Below are positions 1 to 4,673 of a stretch of 6,765 nt of DNA, piece after piece (within the stretch, counting starts at the first letter, position 1; the number at the start of each line of letters is the position of its first letter). Position numbers and translations under genes: made by a program. This DNA comes from Nitrospirota bacterium (GTDB taxonomy: Bacteria; Nitrospirota; Nitrospiria; Nitrospirales; Nitrospiraceae): positions 1 through 6,765 of the forward strand of contig JACRQB010000223.1 of assembly GCA_016222925.1 (NCBI GenBank). The letters are read 5' to 3'. The notes under the pieces were generated by a model. It searched no databases, had not been told where the DNA came from, and was given only the letters and a program-made list of their open reading frames with translations.

Positions 1-79
1 ATTGTTAAGGCCGCGCATACGAAGACCAGTTTCTGTTTCACGTGGATCCCCTTTCAATCACATCGCAGGTGATGGTGGA

Positions 80-106
80 AGGAGCGGCGACATCTTCGCC
101 GCTCCT
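80..106 (-). terminator. Hairpin terminator after the OmpA-like lipoprotein gene
   Basis: A perfect 11-bp GC-rich inverted repeat has arms at 80-90 and 96-106 and a 5-nt loop. It begins 17 nt downstream of the TAG stop of the lipoprotein gene, where a terminator is expected. In the direction of transcription the stem is followed by only a weak T run (TTCCACC). It is a strong hairpin but a sub-optimal intrinsic terminator, and could also act as a 3'-end stabiliser. Nothing else is recognisable in positions 1-79. Confidence 0.7.
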
Positions 107-122
107 CTAAAACGGTACGCGA

Positions 123-1154
123 CTACTTGGTCACGCTGATTTCTACCCGGCGGTTCTTCGCCCGCCCCTCGGTGGTGCTATTCGGCATCACCGGCTTCGT
201 ATCAGCGACTCCCATCGCATGGGCGCCGGAGAGCCCCCCGTCCGCCAATGCTTGCGCGGCGTTCGTTGCTCGCGCTTCGGACAATTCCTTGTTGGACGGG
301 AACTTCTTTTTCAGTGCGCCGAGAATCGGCCGATTGTCGGTATGGCCTTCAACATGAACCTTATATTCCGGGAAATCCTTCAGGATAGAACCGACCTGTT
401 TGAGCGCATCGGCTCCGGCTGGTTTGAGCCGGTCTTCGCCGGATCCAAACAGGTAGCCGGAAGCCAGATTAATGAGCAACCGCTCGTCGTTGAGATCGAC
501 GGTGATATGTTTTTCATCGATTTGCGGCTTGAGTGCCCTGATCAATCCGCGCTCCGCCTGCTTCAATTTCGCCATCTCTGAGGAAAGGTCCCCCCGTAGC
601 CCGGAGAGCTCCTTATCTCGATCGGCTAATTGAGCCTCAAGATCGGAATTACGTTGTCTTAACGCCGCGAATTGCGACTCCAACTCCGCCGCCATCCGGT
701 CATGGTCCTCGTTATGTTGCCTTGCCGCAGCCAGTTCAGCGGCAAGCCGATCTTTCTCACTCTGTGCAGCCGAAAGCTGACCTGCGAAGGCCGCATTGTC
801 ACCGGCTCCAGAACGAAGTGCGGCAATCTCCCGGTCGCGGTCAGCAAGCTGTCGTTCCAACTCGCTGACACGACCGCTAAGGGCTCCATTTTGGTGCCGC
901 GCAGCCTCTAGTTCATCAGCCATCCGCTGCCGATCCCGCTCAAGGGCGGCAAGACGGGCAGCCATTTCTTGCGATGCATCGGGTGCCACAACTTTTGTAA
1001 TGGAGGGGCATCCAGTGCCCTGGTGGTAGCCATACCATTTCTTATCAACACAAACAGTGGGTTGCTTAATATAGCTGTCAGAATGCTTCAGAGAAGAACA
1101 CCCTACCAGGGCGACAAGCCCTGTCATCAGTAGGACGCCTTTACCAAATCGCAT
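123..1154 (-). CDS. OmpA-family peptidoglycan-binding lipoprotein with long coiled coil
   Basis: This 343-residue protein probably links the outer membrane to peptidoglycan. Residues 1-19 form a lipoprotein signal with a lipobox (LVGC) and lipidated Cys19. Ser20-Ser21 follow, so there is no inner-membrane retention Asp at +2. Cys35 and Cys49 could form a disulfide. Residues about 62-205 are a charged, Ala/Leu/Glu/Arg-rich coiled coil, with an internal repeat built around LADRDxE (residues 99-116 and 172-189). Residues about 215-343 are the OmpA C-terminal domain: GHTDNRP (270-276), FPSN then LSEARA (285-296), and NSTTEGRAKNRRVEI (325-339). Asp273 and Arg295 sit where family members contact the diaminopimelate of peptidoglycan. 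The FPSN-LS pattern resembles MotB-type members, but the lipobox argues against a stator protein. The ATG is preceded by AAGGAGGT with a 4-nt gap. It lies 82 nt after mscL and is probably the last gene of that operon. Family assignment is secure; the cellular role is inferred. Confidence 0.92.
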   Translation of the reverse strand: MRFGKGVLLMTGLVALVGCSSLKHSDSYIKQPTVCVDKKWYGYHQGTGCPSITKVVAPDASQEMAARLAALERDRQRMADELEAARHQNGALSGRVSELERQLADRDREIAALRSGAGDNAAFAGQLSAAQSEKDRLAAELAAARQHNEDHDRMAAELESQFAALRQRNSDLEAQLADRDKELSGLRGDLSSEMAKLKQAERGLIRALKPQIDEKHITVDLNDERLLINLASGYLFGSGEDRLKPAGADALKQVGSILKDFPEYKVHVEGHTDNRPILGALKKKFPSNKELSEARATNAAQALADGGLSGAHAMGVADTKPVMPNSTTEGRAKNRRVEISVTK

Positions 1155-1236
1155 GAGGACCTCCTTCGTATCGATATAGCAGCAGGAATGGGATCACTGC
1201 TCCCCCACGCCGTATTGCTGGTTATACTGCCGATCT

Positions 1237-1659
1237 TCATTGACGGTGCTTGAGTAGATCGCGGATTTCCGTCAACAGCTTCTCCTCATTGGTAGGCGCC
1301 GGGGGAGGCGGCGGTGGAGCTGCAGGCGCTTCTTTCTTAAACCGATTCACCTGTTTGACCAACATGAAGATGACGAAGGCGACGATGATGAAGTCGAAGA
1401 TACTCTGTAGAAAAACCCCATAGTTGATCGTCGGCGACCCAGCAGCTTTGGCCGCGGCCAAAGACGCCGGGGATGTTCTGGACAAATCGATGAACAGGCT
1501 GGAAAAATCCACCTTGCCCATCAGTAACCCAATCGGCGGCATCAGCACATCGCTGACGAGTGACGACACGATCTTCCCGAACGCGCCCCCGATGATGACA
1601 CCAATGGCCATATCCAGGACATTCCCTTTCATGGCGAATTCCTTAAATTCTTTCAGCAT
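1237..1659 (-). CDS. mscL: Large-conductance mechanosensitive channel MscL
   Basis: This 140-residue protein has the full MscL layout. It is a homopentameric inner-membrane channel that opens under membrane tension to release solutes during hypo-osmotic shock. The N-terminal helix (KEFKEFAMKGN, 3-13) runs into TM1 (about 15-43), with the family signature DMAIGVIIGGAFGKIVSSLV. By alignment to the E. coli protein, Met17 and Val21 occupy the pore gate positions (Leu19 and Val23 there). A periplasmic loop (about 44-78) contains an Ala-rich stretch, AAAKAAG. TM2 is about 80-103, then a basic KK segment, a Pro-rich linker with six prolines (115-120), and the C-terminal bundle helix EEKLLTEIRDLLK (125-137). 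Length is normal for the family. The start has AAGGGGG upstream. It begins 48 nt after the DUF481 gene stop and is followed 82 nt later by the OmpA-like lipoprotein gene, consistent with one envelope operon. Confidence 0.98.
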   Translation of the reverse strand: MLKEFKEFAMKGNVLDMAIGVIIGGAFGKIVSSLVSDVLMPPIGLLMGKVDFSSLFIDLSRTSPASLAAAKAAGSPTINYGVFLQSIFDFIIVAFVIFMLVKQVNRFKKEAPAAPPPPPPAPTNEEKLLTEIRDLLKHRQ

Positions 1660-1680
1660 AGTGTTCCCCCTTATAAGAAC

Positions 1681-1700
1681 GCAGCCCCGTACGAGGCTGC
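1681..1700 (-). terminator. Intercistronic hairpin just upstream of mscL
   Basis: A 6-bp inverted repeat (GCAGCC and GGCTGC) encloses an 8-nt loop. It starts 7 nt after the DUF481 gene stop and ends 21 nt before the mscL ATG. Downstream on the minus strand is GTTCTTATAAGG, not a convincing T tract. It may be a weak terminator, or an attenuating or RNA-stabilising hairpin that lowers mscL expression relative to the upstream gene. The function is inferred. Confidence 0.4.
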
Positions 1701-1707
1701 AAGCGGC

Positions 1708-2673
1708 CTATCGTGTGCGGGTGGTGTCGAACGCATACCCCAGCGTGAGCAAGTATAAGTTATCGGTATCACCCGTGCCGGCAGGCGGCCGATTGTTATA
1801 CCGGGTGGTCACCTGGAATCCGCTCGCCAGACCGGCCAAAATCTTCATGCGAACCCCGTTATCCATCGTAAAGAAGAAATCCGACGCGTTCTGGACCGAG
1901 GGAAATATCTCGTTGTAATGGTACAGCGTGACACGGCCATCGAACAGCGGCCAATCCAATTTCATCGCGACGCGTGCGCGAAAGCTTGCCCGATCATCGG
2001 TCAGACGATTATCGCGGTAGTCTTCATTGAAATATGTCGGACCGGCTTCGGCGTAGAAGGTCATATCCTTAAAAATACCCTTCAGATCTCCACGCTCGAG
2101 AAATTGGTACCCCGGGCCACTGGAGATCGCCGTTCTCAGCTTGAGATTTTGGAGAAAATCGTTTTCGACATAGGCCGACGCGAACCAGAACAACCGTTTG
2201 GTGATAAAGAAGTCCAGCTTGATCGTGCCGCGGGCATTCCCGGCGTTGAGACTCCCCGTATAAATAACCGGCGCCTGAACGATCGGGTTCACTTGGGTCA
2301 CGGCGTTCATCGGAACCGTCATCGTGTCTCCGTTTGGCCCAGCCTTCACCTTCATCGTCCCCGGTTCTCCCTCTTCGGCCGTACCAACAAGCACGGTCCC
2401 CTCCTTTAAATGAAAGGGTACCGGGTGCGAGACCGCCAGCTTGCTCACTTCAGCCCATTTGAGCTTGATGATATCGCCTGCCAGAGAGTTCTTGATCTGT
2501 AGTAATCCGCCCGACATCTCGATCACTTCACCATAGATGACGCTGCCGTCTTTCAAGGTGACGACATCGAGGATCGGTGTCGGCGTAGTCGCGAGCGCCC
2601 CATCATCAGCAATAACCGGCGTCGCCATCGCACCCAGAGCTAAGACGGCGACCAGTAACATGAGCGGCTTCAT
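1708..2673 (-). CDS. DUF481-family outer-membrane beta-barrel protein, apparently missing its first barrel strands
   Basis: This 321-residue exported protein has a signal peptide at 1-22, with cleavage likely after VIA before Asp23-Asp24. Residues about 36-130 hold two SH3/LSm-like beta units (VTLKDGSVIYGEVIEM, and FHLKEGTVLVGTAEEG followed by MKVKAGPNGDTMTVP). From about 137 comes a DUF481-type barrel with alternating aromatic/polar strands: LFWFASAYVENDFLQNLKLR, SGPGYQFLERGDLKG, MTFYAEAGPTYFNEDY, FRARVAMKLDWPLFDGRVTLY, GFQVTTRYNNRPP, and a C-terminal strand LYLLTLGYAFDTT. DUF481 proteins usually have a strand, a Gly/Asn/Thr turn and further long strands between the opening SLNAG and the ITKRLFWF segment. 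Here SLNAGNARG (141-149) runs straight into TIKLDFF, suggesting an in-frame loss; this comparison is from memory. The ATG is well supported by GAAGGAGGA 4-5 nt upstream. It is the first gene of the operon with mscL and the OmpA-like lipoprotein. Its substrate or role is unknown. Confidence 0.85.
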   Translation of the reverse strand: MKPLMLLVAVLALGAMATPVIADDGALATTPTPILDVVTLKDGSVIYGEVIEMSGGLLQIKNSLAGDIIKLKWAEVSKLAVSHPVPFHLKEGTVLVGTAEEGEPGTMKVKAGPNGDTMTVPMNAVTQVNPIVQAPVIYTGSLNAGNARGTIKLDFFITKRLFWFASAYVENDFLQNLKLRTAISSGPGYQFLERGDLKGIFKDMTFYAEAGPTYFNEDYRDNRLTDDRASFRARVAMKLDWPLFDGRVTLYHYNEIFPSVQNASDFFFTMDNGVRMKILAGLASGFQVTTRYNNRPPAGTGDTDNLYLLTLGYAFDTTRTR

Positions 2674-2725
2674 TTATCCTCCTTCGTGTGGCTAAGTAGT
2701 TTGGTTGGAGTAAGTCACCCTTGGG

Positions 2726-2754
2726 TATATACCTAGATTACAGTGACACCGCAA
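2726..2754 (-). promoter_or_regulatory. Probable sigma-70 promoter of the DUF481-mscL-lipoprotein operon
   Basis: On the minus strand, TTGCGG (2749-2754) is separated by 17 nt from TATATA (2726-2731). These are good -35 and -10 matches with optimal spacing. The predicted start of transcription is near 2719, giving a leader of about 45 nt before the ATG at 2673. The -10 box lies inside a 10-bp perfect palindrome, GGTATATACC (2724-2733), which could also serve as an operator. Predicted from sequence only. Confidence 0.55.
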
Positions 2755-2830
2755 GAGCCTGTTGTCTGTCTGTGCGAGACCCAGCATAGCGCTCTTCAAT
2801 GTCCAGACAGAGGGGAACGCCATGTTGAAC

Positions 2831-2934
2831 CTCCATACAGGTCTACCGAATCTGAGCGATGACGGCCATGGAGTACCGATTCGTGGTTGAAACAGTCCGG
2901 CTTTACGAGCACTAGATCGTCTCCATACAGGCCT
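2831..2934. repeat. Pair of 14-bp near-identical direct repeats in the intergenic region
   Basis: CTCCATACAGGTCT at 2831-2844 and CTCCATACAGGCCT at 2921-2934 match at 13 of 14 positions and start exactly 90 bp apart. They lie between the response-regulator gene stop (2944) and the predicted promoter of the envelope operon (2726-2754), at about -112 and -202 from the predicted start. They could be regulator-binding sites or remnants of a duplication. No coding sequence is supported in 2674-2943. Confidence 0.4.
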
Positions 2935-2943
2935 GATACGGTT

Positions 2944-3642
2944 TTAGTTCTGGTAACAAACGCCTTCCAGCCCATGCCGATCCTTTTCCAACTGCACATA
3001 GTAGCGTGCCGCTTCGGATCGCCTGGATATCTTCAAACGCTTGTAGATTCTTTGTAAGCGAGTGGCCACCACGCGAGGCACAACGTTCAATTCTTGTGCA
3101 ATCTCCTTGTTTGTCTTCCCGAGAGCCACCAGAGAGAGTAGCTGCCGATCGTCTTTCGAACAGCTATAGGGGATCCGCTCTTGTCCAGCCAACCCTCCAT
3201 CCCGAACCCATGTGATGACTTGCTGAGTCAACTGCTGATCCATGATCGCCCTCCCACTCGCAATAATCTCGATACTCCTCACAACCGCCTCAGCAGCTGC
3301 GCCCTTCAGCAGGTAGCCATGCGCATCGGCGATGATGGCTGCTCGCAGGAGTTCCTTATCGTCATGCGCCGTAAAAAAGAGAACGCCGATGTTCGGGTGT
3401 GACTCACGGATAGCTCTACACACGTCGATTCCACTTACTTGCCCCACGCGAGTTTCTAACATCACGATATCCGGCCGGTGAGCCTGTATCGCGTCAAAGG
3501 CTTCGGAGGGAGTACGAGCACTGCCTAGAATTTCGATGTGGCGGGCTGTGGATAGGAAGGCCTTGAGCCCATGCAGAGTCAGAATGGAATCATCGATCAG
3601 CAACACACGAATCGGTGCTCGTATTCCAGTTAATTGGTCCAT
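2944..3642 (-). CDS. NarL/FixJ-type response regulator with Glu in place of the phosphoacceptor Asp
   Basis: This 232-residue protein has a receiver domain (about 11-125) and a LuxR-type HTH (about 161-214). The acidic pocket is Asp17-Asp18, the switch Thr is Thr91 and the conserved Lys is Lys113 (in GYLLKG). At the phosphoacceptor position the sequence reads DIVMLETRV, so Glu63 (codon GAA, 3454-3456) replaces the usual Asp. It is therefore unlikely to be phosphorylated normally and may be locked in an active-like state or controlled another way. The HTH contains LGKTNKEIAQELNVV (174-188) and RLQRIYKRLKISRRSEAARYY. The usual LTxREREVL opening is degenerate (CSKDDRQLL). The ATG has a weak AGGG 8 nt upstream. 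No histidine kinase is in the window. It follows the zinc-ribbon gene by 107 nt and precedes the envelope operon, which is a plausible but unproven target. Confidence 0.93.
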   Translation of the reverse strand: MDQLTGIRAPIRVLLIDDSILTLHGLKAFLSTARHIEILGSARTPSEAFDAIQAHRPDIVMLETRVGQVSGIDVCRAIRESHPNIGVLFFTAHDDKELLRAAIIADAHGYLLKGAAAEAVVRSIEIIASGRAIMDQQLTQQVITWVRDGGLAGQERIPYSCSKDDRQLLSLVALGKTNKEIAQELNVVPRVVATRLQRIYKRLKISRRSEAARYYVQLEKDRHGLEGVCYQN

Positions 3643-3749
3643 CGGGTCATCCCTGTTTTGCGAAGGTTTCAGAACTCAGCTGTGCTCAACCCACAGGAAA
3701 CATGTCGCCCATCGCGATCGACAGATAGACCGCTCATACCTCGCTTTTC

Positions 3750-3986
3750 TCACACGTCCTCCCGCATGGTATGCTGGCGTTTAGTGTGACGACGCCTTGG
3801 AGCGATCTGCCTTGCGGATGTGAGCCCTTCGGCATATTGAGCGGCAAGATTTTTAAGCATCCTCATATTCACCCTCGCCCCGCAATTCACACAGCGCAAC
3901 GCGCCCCGCCCTGCCGCTTGCTCTGCAAGGTCTTCATCAGCGCCCAGCTCCACAATCATCAATCCTCCACATCGTTTACATCGCAT
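3750..3986 (-). CDS. Small zinc-ribbon protein with basic C-terminal tail
   Basis: This 78-residue protein has two CxxC knuckles, Cys3/Cys6 (RCKRCGG) and Cys32/Cys35 (RCVNCGA), spaced as in a four-cysteine zinc ribbon of about 40 residues. A short helix-like segment follows (about 42-56), then a basic tail, APRRRHTKRQH (62-72), that could bind nucleic acid. No catalytic motif is visible. The start is convincing: GGAGGAG lies 7 nt upstream and Cys3 falls immediately after the ATG, as in other small zinc-ribbon proteins. It begins 40 nt after the stop of the 103-residue gene and lies 107 nt before the response-regulator gene, so it probably shares their transcript. The fold is supported; the function is unknown, with protein or RNA binding the likeliest guess. 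Confidence 0.8.
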   Translation of the reverse strand: MRCKRCGGLMIVELGADEDLAEQAAGRGALRCVNCGARVNMRMLKNLAAQYAEGLTSARQIAPRRRHTKRQHTMREDV

Positions 3987-4026
3987 TACAGCTCTCCTCC
4001 GAGTTAGGCCGTGGGATACACCCTAG

Positions 4027-4338
4027 TTACACAGCCCTCAGGGGCTTGAGTGGAGACGCGCGTCGCGTGCGAGATCGACCTGACCGTGGAGCGATCGCAC
4101 CGATCCGGTCATAGCCGGACGAGTTCAACACCCTGCAGATGTCCACAAAAAAATCGACGAATGCCCCGATCAGCAATTCGCGACAAGCCGATTCCTGGAT
4201 TCCATTCAGATGCTTCCACTGCCCATTCACGCGTTGCAGCACGACCAATCGATGCGTGTTCAGTCCCGCGCGAGATTCCGTGGTCAGCAGGTAGTCCTGT
4301 CCGTTGTAGTCTTCGACGAGTAGCCCTGGTGTGGTCAT
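4027..4338 (-). CDS. Conserved-looking hypothetical protein, 103 residues, probable sigma-54 target
   Basis: I do not recognise the family. The N-terminal 45 residues look like a compact beta-rich unit (LLVEDYNGQDYLLTTE, THRLVVLQRVNGQWKHL). A helical segment follows (ACRELLIGAFVDFFVDICRVL, about 51-71). The last 20 or so residues are Arg/Ser/Pro-rich (PRSGRSRTRRASPLKPLRAV) and look disordered, or like a tail acquired by frameshift. There is no signal peptide or membrane helix, so it is probably cytoplasmic. The start is supported by AGAGAGGT 9 nt upstream of the ATG. What makes it notable is the upstream region: a sigma-54-type promoter whose predicted start is 75 nt before the ATG, and a strong palindrome further up. 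It is followed after 40 nt by the zinc-ribbon gene. Confidence 0.7.
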   Translation of the reverse strand: MTTPGLLVEDYNGQDYLLTTESRAGLNTHRLVVLQRVNGQWKHLNGIQESACRELLIGAFVDFFVDICRVLNSSGYDRIGAIAPRSGRSRTRRASPLKPLRAV

Positions 4339-4352
4339 GCTTTTTACCTCTC

Positions 4353-4378
4353 TAATCGCATTTCTATTGATAATCGCA
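4353..4378 (-). repeat. TGCGATTA direct repeat in the leader of the 103-residue gene
   Basis: On the minus strand TGCGATTA occurs at 4371-4378 and 4353-4360, starting 18 bp apart. The second copy directly precedes the AGAGAGGT ribosome site. It could be an RNA- or DNA-binding site affecting translation or transcription, or chance. Confidence 0.3.
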
Positions 4379-4422
4379 CTTGCAACGGATACTGCCGACT
4401 TCCTCTTGATGGCCTTGCATGG

Positions 4423-4439
4423 TTACAACCCCCGTGCCA
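4423..4439 (-). promoter_or_regulatory. Sigma-54-type (-24/-12) promoter upstream of the 103-residue gene
   Basis: The minus strand reads TGGCACG (4439-4433), four G, then TTGTA (4428-4424). The consensus is TGGCACG-N4-TTGCW. The -24 element is a perfect match and the GG-N10-G spacing is exact; the only deviation is T instead of C in the -12 GC pair. The predicted start of transcription is near 4413, leaving a 75-nt leader to the ATG. A sigma-54 activator gene lies immediately upstream. The match is seen; activity is inferred. Confidence 0.65.
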
Positions 4440-4501
4440 CATCACTAAACGAGTGAAGGCCTCCACATAATCAATCGGTTGCATTGAATGTATGGATTGG
4501 T

Positions 4502-4512
4502 GAGACCGTCTC
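4502..4512. promoter_or_regulatory. Secondary GAGAC/GTCTC inverted repeat, possible activator site
   Basis: GAGAC-C-GTCTC is a perfect interrupted palindrome. It uses the same GAGAC/GTCTC half-sites as the 20-bp palindrome at 4536-4555, but in the everted arrangement. The two centres are about 38 bp apart. It lies at about -89 to -99 from the predicted sigma-54 start. It may be a second, weaker enhancer site. Confidence 0.35.
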
Positions 4513-4535
4513 CGTTGTGTCGGCATGAAACAATA

Positions 4536-4555
4536 GACTGTCTCATGAGACAGTC
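4536..4555. promoter_or_regulatory. Perfect 20-bp palindrome, candidate enhancer (UAS) or terminator stem
   Basis: GACTGTCTCA is followed directly by its own reverse complement, giving a perfect 20-bp palindrome with a TGT-N8-ACA core. It lies about 123-142 bp upstream of the predicted sigma-54 start site, the usual distance for an enhancer bound by a Fis-type activator. The alternative is an intrinsic terminator of the activator gene (stop at 4674): an 8-bp stem with a CATG loop, followed on the minus strand by the T-rich TATTGTTT. Both roles fit, and the sequence alone does not decide. Confidence 0.55.
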
Positions 4556-4673
4556 ACAGGGTCGTGAGAGACGCTTACGCTACAGGGATGGAGGGGAACG
4601 GGTGAGCACGGCCGTCATCGGCCGGATCTTTCGGTGCAATGCTGGGAAGAAAACAGGCTGCCCTTGCGCTCTA

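Larger units (their letters stand above)
4339..4673. other. 335-bp regulatory intergenic region
   Basis: No gene is supported here. Short frames on both strands lack a ribosome site and have Arg/Ser-rich translations. In the minus-strand direction the region holds several elements. First is a GC-rich hairpin (CGGCCG arms at 4609-4614 and 4619-4624, TCAT loop), about 50 nt after the activator stop and without a T tract. Next are a lone GAGAC at 4568-4572, the 20-bp palindrome at 4536-4555, an inverted repeat at 4502-4512 and the sigma-54-like promoter at 4423-4439. Last is an 8-bp direct repeat, TAATCGCA, at 4353-4360 and 4371-4378 in the predicted leader. Confidence 0.7.

Noticed and set aside
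1221..1226. TATAAC as a -10 box for a separate promoter of the OmpA-like lipoprotein gene
   Set aside because: No acceptable -35 hexamer at 16-18 nt; the gene is more simply explained as part of the mscL operon.
1918..2409. Plus-strand 163-residue open frame
   Set aside because: It lies opposite the DUF481 gene, which has a signal peptide and clear barrel strands; no ribosome site or recognisable domain.
2847..2883. CGAATC/GATTCG inverted repeat with a 25-nt loop, considered as a small RNA or tRNA-like fold
   Set aside because: Only a 6-bp stem, no extension, no tRNA consensus boxes and no promoter or terminator around it.
2796..2999. Minus-strand 67-residue open frame
   Set aside because: It overlaps the 3' end of the response-regulator gene and has no ribosome site or protein-like pattern.
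4033..4046. AGCCC-TCAG-GGGCT hairpin as terminator of the 103-residue gene
   Set aside because: It lies within the last codons before the stop, has only 5 bp and no T tract follows.
4344..4526. Minus-strand 60-residue open frame
   Set aside because: No ribosome site, Arg/Ser/His-rich translation, and it overlaps the sigma-54-like promoter and leader.
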